A DNA stretch of 50,647 bases from a bacterium (GCA_016786595.1 JAEUWB010000006.1:1-50647); one strand, 5' to 3'; numbered from the stretch's first letter, positions 1 to 7,832 are shown. The notes: a model not told the origin generated them from the letters alone. Made by a program: numbers and translations.

Positions 1-300
1 GGTGGCAGAAATTTCCCCAGCAACAGAAACTCGCACTGGCGTTTCCCAAGTTGGAACGTTATTCGAGATCAGCCTTTTGCTAGAACGAATCTCAATATTC
101 GTCCCAGTATTATGTTCCCAGATCGAAGTTGCATTGCCCGACGTATCAACAGCCAGGTGCGGTCGGTTAGAATTAAATCCAGCATCCGACAAATTATTAA
201 CTGCTAAAGTCCAATCGCCGGCCACTGCTAGTGAAGCGGCATGAAAAATCAGCGCAGAGCAAAGAAAGATTTTTTTCAGGAAATTTTTTGTAGAATTCAT
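1..300 (-). CDS. Secreted repeat protein, N-terminal part only
   Basis: A reading frame starts with ATG at 300 and stays open to the window edge, giving 100 codons. The N-terminus has a signal peptide: a lysine-rich start (NFLKKIF), a hydrophobic stretch and an Ala-rich cleavage region ending near AVAG. The mature part reads like the first unit of a repeat protein with the pattern HLAVDTSGNATSIWEHNTG followed by an arginine-serine stretch and WETPVRVS. Proteins made of repeated V-D-x-x-G-N-A-x-x-x-W units are, from memory, predicted beta-propeller-like exported proteins of unknown function. The rest lies outside the window, so size and repeat number are unknown. The opposite-strand ORF at 2-244 is a shadow of this gene. 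Confidence 0.7.
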   Translation of the reverse strand, partial: MNSTKNFLKKIFLCSALIFHAASLAVAGDWTLAVNNLSDAGFNSNRPHLAVDTSGNATSIWEHNTGTNIEIRSSKRLISNNVPTWETPVRVSVAGEISAT

Positions 301-414
301 AAAAACTCAGTTAGTCGCAGAACCGTAACATTTTAATAATGCTAAATTCTACGACGTTACTGAGTTTAGATTCAAGAGAAATTATCAGATCGGCCAAAAG
401 CCTCGCCCAATCGT

Positions 415-1983
415 TTAATCTCTCACAATTACGCGCCCTTTCATATATGGATGTGGAGCGCAAAAGTAATCATAGGTCCCGCCTTTCGTCAGTACTTTCT
501 CATAAGACTCGCCGTGAGCAAGCAGTGCCGAGCCAAAGGCCTCAGGTGCGGTGTTTGTCACCACATTATGGAATCCAGCAAATTCTCCATCCATATAAGT
601 GAATACTTCTTCATTAATCCAGCGCACTTTTGTGCCCTCTGCAATATTCAGTACTTTCGGGTAGAAAGAATTTCCGATAATACGGACTCGCACTTCCTTC
701 TGCTCAGCTGAGACAAAATACGGTTCGTCCACATCCGTGCTACCAGGTTCAAAAGGAGAAAAAACGCGAATTGATTTTTTCTTGAGCTCTGCCCGTTCCT
801 GATCGCTAATCGCCGGCCCATCACTTAAGACAGTCAGCGGAGTTACTGCATTCTTATCGCCAGCGAGAATGCCAATCGCTCCACGATCCGTTGACCCAAC
901 AGCATGAGAAAGCATTAAGAAGTTACCCTCATCTGGTGGCATGCGGAATTCAACAACCCAAGAATCACTTGGTCCAGCCGTAACAGTCTGTCCGCCTTTA
1001 AAGGAGTTCTCCGGGATACCTTGCCAATAAGCGAAATCCCAAATAATTCCCACAATGTGAAAGGTCGAAAGCAAGTTCGGCCCAACGTTTAGGAAATTAA
1101 TACGCACATAGTCGCCTGGCTTAGCCTTGATTGGCTCTTCCACATAACGAAAGAGTTTGCCGTTAAACGTTACGTAAATTGGCTTCGCATCAATTGCGTC
1201 TTTTCCGTTCGCGTAAAACTCGTGTTGCGTGAGGAAAATCTCCACATCCGGTTTTTTATTGAGAATTTTTTCTAGTTTATATTTCTGTTTGGGGCGCACT
1301 ACCATCATGCCGTACTGACCAAAAATCACGTGCATTGGAATTGCGTGTCCGCCCGGTGCGCAGTGATACATATAGATACCAGGGTAGGTTGCACGAAAAA
1401 CCATTTTCTTTGATTCCCCTGCTTGAATCTTTCCAAGATACTTGGAAGTCTGGGTGTAGGCAGAGTGAATCGACGCGCCGTGCGGGACTAAGCCCTTATT
1501 GTTAACAGTAAATTCCACGACGTCACCTTCATCAACAATAATCGTCGGCCCGGGAACAGTATTATTCGTGAGAAAGCCTTTAAAGAAAACTCCTTTCCCT
1601 AGGTAGGCTTCGCCTTCATGTAGGTCGATTGAGACCTGCTTTGTTGGTTTTGTATCTTGCGGAACATAGCCGGTCTGAGGCATCGGCAGGGACTTGTCGC
1701 GGTTGATGATTTCAATAAATTCTTTGCGTTGTTCGGCATTAGGGTTATCTTTCCCCGCGACAAATTCAGGAGTTGCACCACCCATGTCAGCAGGTAGATT
1801 GACACCTTGATTTTTCATCGCCTTTGTTAATTCTTCACCAACCAATGTGCCTTTGCGGGTTGTTAGCATTTCGTTGTAAAGCGCCTGATTGCAAGAATCG
1901 CAAGCCCAAGCAGAACTTGTAATCAAAACTAAAAAGACTAACGCGATAATTATCGACTGCAAACGATACGTTATATTTCCCAT
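415..1983 (-). CDS. NirK-like multicopper protein with an extra C-terminal cupredoxin domain
   Basis: 522 residues with a Sec signal peptide (about 1-27), then an unusual Cys-x-x-Cys segment (28-31). Two cupredoxin domains of the copper nitrite reductase family follow. Alignment by eye to NirK gives type-1 copper ligands H168, C208 and H218, and type-2 ligands H173, H207 and H360; H309 matches the catalytic His. The axial type-1 Met is Gln (Q223, in HVIFGQYG), and the catalytic Asp between H168 and H173 is Ser (S171). A third, plastocyanin-like domain (about 430-522) has a full type-1 site: H472, C508, H511, M514. A strong GGAGG lies 4 nt before ATG. Divergent from an Rrf2 regulator. Periplasmic. 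It could be a nitrite reductase or another multicopper oxidase; the missing Asp argues for caution. Confidence 0.8.
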   Translation of the reverse strand: MGNITYRLQSIIIALVFLVLITSSAWACDSCNQALYNEMLTTRKGTLVGEELTKAMKNQGVNLPADMGGATPEFVAGKDNPNAEQRKEFIEIINRDKSLPMPQTGYVPQDTKPTKQVSIDLHEGEAYLGKGVFFKGFLTNNTVPGPTIIVDEGDVVEFTVNNKGLVPHGASIHSAYTQTSKYLGKIQAGESKKMVFRATYPGIYMYHCAPGGHAIPMHVIFGQYGMMVVRPKQKYKLEKILNKKPDVEIFLTQHEFYANGKDAIDAKPIYVTFNGKLFRYVEEPIKAKPGDYVRINFLNVGPNLLSTFHIVGIIWDFAYWQGIPENSFKGGQTVTAGPSDSWVVEFRMPPDEGNFLMLSHAVGSTDRGAIGILAGDKNAVTPLTVLSDGPAISDQERAELKKKSIRVFSPFEPGSTDVDEPYFVSAEQKEVRVRIIGNSFYPKVLNIAEGTKVRWINEEVFTYMDGEFAGFHNVVTNTAPEAFGSALLAHGESYEKVLTKGGTYDYFCAPHPYMKGRVIVRD

Positions 1984-1992
1984 ACGCCCTCC

Positions 1993-2022
1993 ATAATAAA
2001 GGATATATGCATCTTTTATTAT
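1993..2022. promoter_or_regulatory. 30-bp near-palindrome, candidate Rrf2/NsrR operator
   Basis: Between the divergent copper protein and the Rrf2 gene there is an inverted repeat of 30 bp in which 24 positions match their reverse complement; the outer eight bases (ATAATAAA / TTTATTAT) pair perfectly. Inside it, 2005-2015 read on the minus strand is AAGATGCATAT, one base from the 11-bp half-site AAGATGCATTT that I remember for E. coli NsrR. It sits 9 bp before the start codon of the copper gene and abuts its ribosome binding site, so binding would block that gene most directly. The assignment to the neighbouring Rrf2 protein is inference. Confidence 0.5.
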
Positions 2023-2064
2023 GATTTTGCAGTATTTGCAAGTAAATATTATAGTATTTTTGCT

Positions 2065-2475
2065 ATGCTAGAACTTTCAAGTAAATACGCAATTCGCGCG
2101 CTTTCGTACTTATCGACGTTACATTCCGATGACAATCAAAACACTTTCGTCCAAGTGCAGAGCATTGCTAAAAAAGTTCAAGTCCCCGCTCCCTATCTCG
2201 CTAAGTTACTCAAAGAACTTGGCCAAGCAGGAATATTAGAAACCAAAAAAGGTGTGCAGGGCGGAGTGCGCTTAGCGAAACGCCCGACTGGCAAATTATC
2301 ATTTTGGGAAATCTGCGCTAGCCTTTCCGATCCAATCACTCAGCCAAGCTGCTTACTAAATAAGGGCGCTTGTAACATTAACAGTCCTTGCCCCTTTCAT
2401 GAAGATTGGTCCAAGATTCAATGCTCTACAAATGAATTCCTCAAGAACTCGATCTTAAAAGTGCCGCGATGCTAA
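2065..2475 (+). CDS. Rrf2-family transcription regulator with Fe-S cluster cysteines
   Basis: 136 residues with the Rrf2 winged-helix layout: MLELSSKYAIRALSYLS at the start, the recognition region VPAPYLAKLLKELGQAGIL and the wing KKGVQGGVRLAKRP. Three cysteines C96, C103 and C109 (spacing x6 and x5) match the cluster-binding region of IscR and NsrR (IscR spacing x5, x5), so it probably binds an iron-sulfur cluster. It is the first gene before sufS-sufU and is divergent from the copper protein, which suits either an Fe-S homeostasis sensor or an NO/nitrite sensor. The start at 2065 has no clear Shine-Dalgarno, but the family N-terminus fits it exactly. Confidence 0.88.
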   Translation: MLELSSKYAIRALSYLSTLHSDDNQNTFVQVQSIAKKVQVPAPYLAKLLKELGQAGILETKKGVQGGVRLAKRPTGKLSFWEICASLSDPITQPSCLLNKGACNINSPCPFHEDWSKIQCSTNEFLKNSILKVPRC

Positions 2476-2506
2476 GCCGTACTGCAAAAAACATAACTGC
2501 AAAACA

Positions 2507-3724
2507 ATGACGCTTTCACTGCTCAACGCATCCAAGGAATTTCCAATCTTTAGACAAGACCCCAGCCTGGTCTATCTCGATAACGCTGCTACCATGCAAA
2601 AGCCCCAAATTGTACTGCACACACTCGACAGCTTCTACCAAAGTGCCAATGCTAATGTGCACCGCGGCCTATATAAACTAGCAGAAAAAAGCGATGCGCT
2701 TTACGACTCGGCACGCGAAACCGTTCAAAAATTCCTTAACGCTAAAGCTTCTTCTGAAATTATTTTTACACGGGGAACGACTGAAAGTATAAACCTCGTT
2801 GCCTCAAGCGTAAGTGCATCAGATCTAAAGCCTGGTGATGAAATCATTCTTTCCGTAGCTGACCACCATTCGCTAATCGTCCCCTGGGTAATGGCTGCCA
2901 AAAGAACGAATGCCCGCGTTAAGGTCGCTAAAATTAATTCCCAGGGAGAAATCGATCTCGAGCACTTACGAAGTTTGCTTTCGCCGCGCACAAAAATTAT
3001 CGCCTGCGCACATGTCAGCAATGTGCTGGGCTCGATCAACGAGATCAAAACAATCTGCAAGCTTGCCAAAAATGTTGGAGCCTGGACTGTAATCGACGGC
3101 GCACAAGCCGTCTCGCATCATCCAGTTGATGTACAGGATTTAGATTGTGATTTTTATGCCTTTAGCGCGCATAAAGCTTTTGGCCCAACGGGAATTGGCG
3201 TTTTATATGGCCGTGCCTCCAGATTGCAGGATCTCCCGCCATATCAAGTCGGCGGTGGCATGATCGCAGACGTTAGTTTCGATCAAATCACCTTTCTTGA
3301 TGCTCCGGGCAGATTCGAAGCGGGCACTCCCGCAATTGCCCAAGCAGTAGGACTTGGCGCGGCATTAAAATTTATTGATGCACTGGGCCGCAGCAACTTA
3401 GAAAATCATCTCAAGCTGCTCGGCAGCGAACTTCAGGAAAAGCTTAAATCAATTCCTGGTCTAAAAATATATGGCTCGAATCAGTGCAGTTCGGGAATTG
3501 CCTCTTTTACTCTCGAGGGGATTCATCCGCATGACATTGCCACAGTTTGCGCTGAGTATAACGTCGCAATTCGCGCTGGACATCACTGCTGTATGCCCCT
3601 GATCAAAGAGTTAAAAGTCGCGGCACTCGCCCGTGCTTCATTGGCGTTCTACAACACAAGTGCAGATATTGATCGCCTAGTGCAGGCCTTAACGCATGCG
3701 AAAAAGGTATTTGGATCGCGATGA
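2507..3724 (+). CDS. sufS: SufS-type cysteine desulfurase
   Basis: 405 residues, the usual length for group II cysteine desulfurases. It removes sulfur from cysteine as a protein-bound persulfide for Fe-S cluster assembly. The N-terminal YLDNAATMQKP, the PLP lysine K223 in FSAHKAFGPTGIGVLYG, and the persulfide-forming C361 in RAGHHCCMP are all present; the short loop around RAGHHC is typical of SufS rather than NifS/IscS. It is followed by sufU with overlapping stop and start codons, and preceded by an Rrf2 regulator 31 bp upstream, so the three probably form one operon. No sufBCD genes are visible here. Confidence 0.95.
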   Translation: MTLSLLNASKEFPIFRQDPSLVYLDNAATMQKPQIVLHTLDSFYQSANANVHRGLYKLAEKSDALYDSARETVQKFLNAKASSEIIFTRGTTESINLVASSVSASDLKPGDEIILSVADHHSLIVPWVMAAKRTNARVKVAKINSQGEIDLEHLRSLLSPRTKIIACAHVSNVLGSINEIKTICKLAKNVGAWTVIDGAQAVSHHPVDVQDLDCDFYAFSAHKAFGPTGIGVLYGRASRLQDLPPYQVGGGMIADVSFDQITFLDAPGRFEAGTPAIAQAVGLGAALKFIDALGRSNLENHLKLLGSELQEKLKSIPGLKIYGSNQCSSGIASFTLEGIHPHDIATVCAEYNVAIRAGHHCCMPLIKELKVAALARASLAFYNTSADIDRLVQALTHAKKVFGSR

Positions 3725-4155
3725 GTACAAGCGAACTCGCCCAACTCTATCAAGAAGAACTTTTAGCTCTAGCTAAAGATGGCTCGCATCGCTGCGAGTG
3801 TAAGGATTTTACGCATTTTAATCACGGCAAAAACCCGCTTTGTGGGGATACTGTGGAAATTTATTTTCGTGTAGATCAAGGCAAAATTCAAAAAGTTTGC
3901 CATGCCGGAGACGGTTGCGCGATTTCGCAAGCTTCAGCAGCGCTTGTCGCCCAAGTTTTAGAAGGACAGTTGCTTGATGCAGCCCTTGAAGCAATTGAAA
4001 CAATCAGCTCGGAACTAGCTCAGGAAACTAAAGCTTTAACTGGCATGCCGGCTGAAGTTTTAAGAATTTTAGGTGGCGTGCGTAAATTTCCGGTGCGCTT
4101 ACGCTGCGCACTACTAGCCTGGAAGTCAGCTGAATTGGCGTTAAAGGGCTCGTAG
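3721..4155 (+). CDS. sufU: SufU-type sulfur acceptor
   Basis: 144 residues of the SufU/IscU superfamily. The zinc-binding residues of SufU are visible: C41 and D43 (NPLCGD), C66 (GDGCAISQAS) and C129 (RLRCALLAW). In Gram-positive bacteria SufU takes the persulfide from SufS via its zinc site; the same role is likely here. The start codon overlaps the sufS stop (ATGA), which indicates translational coupling. The insert between the second and third ligands (residues 80-118) agrees with SufU rather than IscU. Two extra cysteines near the N-terminus (C25, C27) are not part of the family site. Confidence 0.93.
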   Translation: MSTSELAQLYQEELLALAKDGSHRCECKDFTHFNHGKNPLCGDTVEIYFRVDQGKIQKVCHAGDGCAISQASAALVAQVLEGQLLDAALEAIETISSELAQETKALTGMPAEVLRILGGVRKFPVRLRCALLAWKSAELALKGS

Positions 4156-4194
4156 GTGTGAGCTTAACCGGTTAAGGTCAAACAACTAGAGCCC
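4146..4194. terminator. Stem-loop at the end of sufU
   Basis: GGGCTC (4146-4151) pairs with GAGCCC (4189-4194) around a 14-bp perfect palindrome CTTAACCGGTTAAG (4163-4176). It overlaps the sufU stop codon and faces the end of a convergent gene at 4207. There is no U-run on either strand, so termination is only a guess. Confidence 0.4.
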
Positions 4195-4206
4195 AAGGCG
4201 TGGAGG

Positions 4207-4638
4207 TCACTGCATGATGTATCGGCCTCCTTTTTGCATGGCAGCAATCGTGTTTTGTACGACAGCGATACCTTGCAAAATTTCTCGACGACCGCCCACC
4301 TCAGATCCAACCCATCCACCGTACTCGATAAAGGACTTAATCAGCTCTTGAGCTGTTTGAGGCGGCTCTCCGATGGCGATAAAAGTAAAGCGTTGAAACT
4401 TCACCATCTTCGCCAAAAAGTCCTTCGCTCCTTCAAAGCTAGACTTCACTTGGAAGCCTCGTGCTCCAAATTCGCGGGCGATTTGAGACGGAAACGGCAC
4501 GTCAATGCCACCGTCACCAAAACCACCACTCGGGGATACACCAAGGAGACAAGCATAGGCTTTCTCCAAATTGGGACCCAAGATTTCCGACGAGATGTTT
4601 GGCCAATGTGCATGGCCGAAGATGCTAGTTACTGCCAT
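4207..4638 (-). CDS. Hypothetical protein with a possible PD-(D/E)xK-like motif
   Basis: I choose ATG at 4638 because AAGGAG stands 9 nt before it; the frame could also begin at 4680, adding 14 lysine-rich residues. The 143-residue product is not a family I recognise. The segment GFGDGGIDVPFP (D42, D46) followed by GARGFQVKSS (Q63, K65) has the order D ... QxK seen in Mrr-like and other divergent restriction-endonuclease folds, with alternating hydrophobic residues around it. This is suggestive only. It is convergent with sufU and lies between two copies of an 11-bp inverted repeat (4152-4162 and 4772-4782), so it may be an inserted cassette. Confidence 0.55.
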   Translation of the reverse strand: MAVTSIFGHAHWPNISSEILGPNLEKAYACLLGVSPSGGFGDGGIDVPFPSQIAREFGARGFQVKSSFEGAKDFLAKMVKFQRFTFIAIGEPPQTAQELIKSFIEYGGWVGSEVGGRREILQGIAVVQNTIAAMQKGGRYIMQ

Positions 4639-4870
4639 TTGCTTTTTCTCCTTGCCCTTGCTGGGCGATAGTTTCCCCATCTATTTATTTTAAAATCGAG
4701 AAACTACCGTCTTTTAGAGACAAGAAAGACAAGTTTGAACTGAGCCCGTTAAAAACTCTAAAAACCTTCTACTCACACCTACAATTACCCAATAACTGTT
4801 ATGCTAATTTGTTCTTCAGGCGTGACGCGGGCTATAAATCACTTTCGAATAACCATTCGGGAGAATTTTT

Positions 4871-5584
4871 ATGGCTCAAGCAACAATTCAATTCCTTGGA
4901 CATTCAACAACGTTAATTACTACCGAGGCCGGCAAAAAGGTGCTCGTTGATGCATTTTTATCCGAGAACCCAGCCTGTCCTGAGAACTTAAAAGACCCAG
5001 GGAAAATTGACTTGATCATTCTCACCCATGGTCACGCCGATCACACTGGCGATATAATCACACTTGCCAAGAAATACTCCCCAAAAATCTGCGCTGCCTA
5101 CGAACTACAATCGCTCTTAGTCCAGGATGGCATTCCCGAAACATTAATGGAGCGCATGAATAAAGGCGGGTCGGTTAAGATTGGTGATTTAAAAATCAGT
5201 TTAACTCAGGCCTTTCATTCTAGTTCGTACGATGCGCTGGATGGTAAGACTTATTATGCCGGCGAGCCTTGTGGCGTAGTTGTCACACTCGAGTCGGGAC
5301 GGACAATTTATCATGCCGGCGACACCGGACTTTTTTCAGACATGCGTCTAATCGGCGAGCGTTATCAACCAGAAGTTGCCTTACTACCCATTGGCGATCG
5401 TTTCACAATGGACCCGCACGATGCGGCAATTGCCACAAGCTTGATTAAGCCCAAGACTATCATTCCAATTCATCATTCAACTTTTGATATACTTACCGGC
5501 ACTACTGAAGATTTTAAAAATGAACTGGGAAATGCTGAAAGTAAGCTGCGGATTCTAGCGCCTGGAGAAATTTTTAAGTTCTAA
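4871..5584 (+). CDS. UPF0173-type metal-dependent hydrolase (metallo-beta-lactamase fold)
   Basis: 237 residues, close to the family length of about 225-230. The metal-binding motif THGHADHTGD is at residues 51-61, further metal ligands appear as FHSSSYD, YHAGDTGLFSDM and IPIHHSTFD. The start ATG follows GGGAG by 6 nt. The family is widespread and mostly uncharacterised; the cytoplasmic substrate is unknown. It stands alone between the nuclease-like gene and the toxin-antitoxin pair, with about 190 bp of upstream and 290 bp of downstream non-coding sequence in which I see no gene. Confidence 0.85.
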   Translation: MAQATIQFLGHSTTLITTEAGKKVLVDAFLSENPACPENLKDPGKIDLIILTHGHADHTGDIITLAKKYSPKICAAYELQSLLVQDGIPETLMERMNKGGSVKIGDLKISLTQAFHSSSYDALDGKTYYAGEPCGVVVTLESGRTIYHAGDTGLFSDMRLIGERYQPEVALLPIGDRFTMDPHDAAIATSLIKPKTIIPIHHSTFDILTGTTEDFKNELGNAESKLRILAPGEIFKF

Positions 5585-5852
5585 GATAAAAGCATGCATG
5601 AAAAACTCAATCCTCTTGGCAGCTTTAACTAAAACACCTGCTGAGCAAAGATTTGCAAATTGATTAACTAGCTTAAATATGATATTTCATGTTTTTGCCA
5701 AATTTATGGCCGCTTTCACATCTAGATCTTGAGTAGATTTTAACTTCATCCCCGAATTGCATCTTGGAAGTGCACCAGCGAACAAAGGTTATTCGTAACA
5801 AGCGTTTGCTGTGTGGCCTCTAAGACCCTTCTACTGTGAATTATAGTTTTAC

Positions 5853-5883
5853 TTGACTGATGTATATTAAGTGATGTATATTA
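5853..5883 (+). promoter_or_regulatory. Promoter and 12-bp direct repeats of the VapBC-type operon
   Basis: TTGACT (5853-5858) and TATATT (5877-5882) are separated by 18 bp and form a good sigma-70 promoter. The 12-mer TGATGTATATTA occurs twice in direct order, 5858-5869 and 5872-5883, with a 14-bp period, covering the spacer and the -10 element. Such direct repeats are a plausible binding site for the ribbon-helix-helix antitoxin, giving autorepression. Transcription would begin near 5889, only a few bases before the ATG at 5892. Confidence 0.6.
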
Positions 5884-5891
5884 CAATAACT

Positions 5892-6125
5892 ATGATACGC
5901 ACTCAAATATACCTTCCCGAAAATATCCATAAGCGCTTACTCGCGCTACGTGGTAGTCAGGGGAAATCTCTCGCACAAATTATACGCGAGGCAATCGAAA
6001 AGCAGTTTGCAGCAGATGAACCTTCTCAGGAAAATGATATCTTGAAACTTGCCGATCTAAAACTCAAGGGCGGACCAAAGGATCTGTCTAAAAATATCGA
6101 TCAGTATCTTTATGGTGAGAAGTGA
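5892..6125 (+). CDS. Ribbon-helix-helix antitoxin (VapB/CopG-like)
   Basis: 77 residues from ATG at 5892; an in-frame GTG at 5871 would add seven residues but would lie inside the promoter. The N-terminus MIRTQIYLPENIHKRL followed by RGSQGKSLAQIIREAIEK is a ribbon-helix-helix DNA-binding domain, with beta-strand RTQIYLP and two helices. The C-terminal tail (ILKLADLKLKGGPKDLS) would wrap the toxin. It overlaps the next gene by four bases (GTGA), the usual antitoxin-toxin arrangement, and probably represses its own promoter through the two direct repeats. Confidence 0.85.
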   Translation: MIRTQIYLPENIHKRLLALRGSQGKSLAQIIREAIEKQFAADEPSQENDILKLADLKLKGGPKDLSKNIDQYLYGEK

Positions 6126-6517
6126 AAATTCTCCTGGATACCGACGTGCTAATCGCCTTAGTCAAAGCAGATGATAGCAACCATAATCGGGTTATTAAAC
6201 TTTTTAAAAAACACAACAAAGCTGGTCTTTTTATATCTCAATTATGTATCGCAGAAGCTGCAACAGTATTATCTTACCGCCTATCACAAAATGCAGCCCG
6301 GTTATTTTTGGAAAATATTAGAAAGCGAAATATCCAAGAGTTGCTGCCATCTCTTGAGAGTATCAGATCCACAGACAAGATCTTCCTGTCCCAATCAGCA
6401 AATGGCACATCTTGGATTGATTGCCATAATGTCACGCTAATGCAGCTAGAAAAATTAGACGCAATAGCTTCATTTGATAAATTTTATAGCAAATTCAAAT
6501 TTACTATAATCAAATAA
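6122..6517 (+). CDS. PIN-domain toxin (VapC-like ribonuclease)
   Basis: 131 residues with a GTG start overlapping the antitoxin stop. PIN-domain acidic residues are in place: D6 and D8 in ILLDTDVLIAL, E45 in CIAEAATVL, D100 in SWIDCHNV and D119 in IASFDKFYSKF. Family members are Mg-dependent RNases that usually cut tRNA or rRNA and are neutralised by the upstream antitoxin. The C-terminus is complete. Base composition is AT-rich compared with the flanking housekeeping genes, which fits horizontal acquisition. Confidence 0.88.
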   Translation: MKILLDTDVLIALVKADDSNHNRVIKLFKKHNKAGLFISQLCIAEAATVLSYRLSQNAARLFLENIRKRNIQELLPSLESIRSTDKIFLSQSANGTSWIDCHNVTLMQLEKLDAIASFDKFYSKFKFTIIK

Positions 6518-6532
6518 ATTTCCTAATAAAAT

Positions 6533-6651
6533 TATTGTCGAGCTTGAGCCAAGGTCGCGGCGCGGGAATTTTTTCGATGCCGACTTTATTGTAATAAACG
6601 AGGGGGAGAAAAAATCTCCCGCAACGAAGAGATTGGCCAGGATCGACAATA
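6533..6651. other. Multi-stem intergenic structure between vapC-like gene and ispF
   Basis: A closing stem of TATTGTCGA (6533-6541) with TCGACAATA (6643-6651) encloses at least two hairpins: TTTATT-GT-AATAAA (6585-6598) and GGGAGA-AAAAA-TCTCCC (6604-6620). It lies between two convergent genes. On the minus strand the GGGAGA hairpin follows ispF and may help end its transcript. Confidence 0.45.
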
Positions 6652-6655
6652 CTGG

Positions 6656-7168
6656 CTAGCGTTTCTTTTCGATCAGCACAGTCGCAGTCGCCAAGATTCC
6701 TTCTTTGCGTCCGACAAACCCCAGCCCTTCTGCAGTTGTCGCCTTAATTCCAACAAACTCGTGGGAAACGCGGAGCATCCGGGCAATACTGTCTCGAATC
6801 TCATCGCGATAAGGCGAAATCTTTGGCTGCTCAGCCAGAATGCAAATATCGACATTCAAGATCATGTAATTACGCTGTAGCAATTCCGAAACAACAGCTT
6901 TGACAAAAAGTGTACTCGAAGCATCCTTCCACTGCGGGTCCGTATCAGGAAACCACGTGCCAATGTCTCCAGCGCTCATCGCTCCAAGCATCGCATCAAC
7001 GAGCGCGTGTAAAACAACATCGGCATCAGAATGCCCCTTAAGCCCAGTTGCCCCGTGAATTTCAACTCCGCCAAGAAACAACACCCGCCCTTCTTGAAAA
7101 GGGTGAATATCGATCCCATGCCCGATTCTTAACACTTTTTGCCCCGATTTATCAGCGACTTGAGACAT
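6656..7168 (-). CDS. ispF: 2-C-methyl-D-erythritol 2,4-cyclodiphosphate synthase
   Basis: 170 residues, typical length. The enzyme converts 4-diphosphocytidyl-2-C-methylerythritol 2-phosphate to the cyclodiphosphate in the non-mevalonate isoprenoid pathway. The zinc ligands are in GHGIDIHPF (D and H) and in SDADVVLHALVDAMLGA (H); the family signature SDADVxLHAxxDAxLGA is complete. The C-terminal TTAEGLGFVGRKEGI is also conserved. The gene stands alone; ispD, often fused or adjacent, is not in the window. The first 12 residues before VLRIGHGID are variable, so the exact start is less certain. Confidence 0.96.
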   Translation of the reverse strand: MSQVADKSGQKVLRIGHGIDIHPFQEGRVLFLGGVEIHGATGLKGHSDADVVLHALVDAMLGAMSAGDIGTWFPDTDPQWKDASSTLFVKAVVSELLQRNYMILNVDICILAEQPKISPYRDEIRDSIARMLRVSHEFVGIKATTAEGLGFVGRKEGILATATVLIEKKR

Positions 7169-7238
7169 ATAATATTTTTCTTGTGCGAAACGCTCGCAAA
7201 CGATATTTTTTATGCGTTAATTATTTTAGAGAGGTTAT

Positions 7239-7832
7239 ATGAAACAGAAGCATCTTGTCACTGCATTATTTACAGCCGGACTTGCTGTGTCTTTTTCAGC
7301 GTGCAGCAAAACCGTAAAAAGCGATGCAAGCTATTCTCAGTCAGGTTCAATTCTCCTCAGTTTTCAGATCCCTAAGACCACTGAAGCACTTGATACTGCT
7401 CCGTTGATCGGATTTGCACCAACAGAATTACAAGTCACAAGCTCTGAGTCGACCCAAGAAGTTACACCGATTGCAACAATCAGCTTGTCTCAAAAAACAA
7501 TCTCAAAATCTGATTCAAGTTCAACAATTCAACTCGCGGAAGAAATTAAACTCCCAGTTGGCAGACACGTCATATCCTCAATTGAAGAAAAACCACTCTG
7601 GACAGCACCTGAGTCTTACTTCGTTGAGAGACTCCTTGAAGTGCCTGCTCCGGAAGAACGCAATCTCTACGGCGCACTTGGACCAAAGGCATTAAAACTT
7701 GAATCCGGAGAGCTCATCCACACCGCCAACATTGCTAATCCAGAAGTCAGCGGAATTAGAGTTTCCACTCAACAATTCGAAGACTTGTTTGCAAAAACTC
7801 AAGCTGGAGCGGTGATTGAGGTTATAAATTAA
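7239..7832 (+). CDS. Putative lipoprotein of unknown function
   Basis: 197 residues. The N-terminus MKQKHLVTALFTAGLAVSFSAC is a signal sequence that ends in a lipobox-like stretch with C22 as the probable lipidated residue. AGAGG stands 5 nt before ATG. The rest is rich in Ser, Thr and Glu, with no family I recognise; the second half (LPVGRHVISSIEEKPLWTAP) looks like beta-sheet. It is divergent from ispF, about 70 bp apart, and is monocistronic. Exported to the cell envelope by inference. Confidence 0.75.
   Translation: MKQKHLVTALFTAGLAVSFSACSKTVKSDASYSQSGSILLSFQIPKTTEALDTAPLIGFAPTELQVTSSESTQEVTPIATISLSQKTISKSDSSSTIQLAEEIKLPVGRHVISSIEEKPLWTAPESYFVERLLEVPAPEERNLYGALGPKALKLESGELIHTANIANPEVSGIRVSTQQFEDLFAKTQAGAVIEVIN

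Noticed and set aside
339-711. Two + strand ORFs (339-602 and 451-711)
   Set aside because: They are antisense to the conserved C-terminal cupredoxin domain of the NirK-like gene and show no motif.
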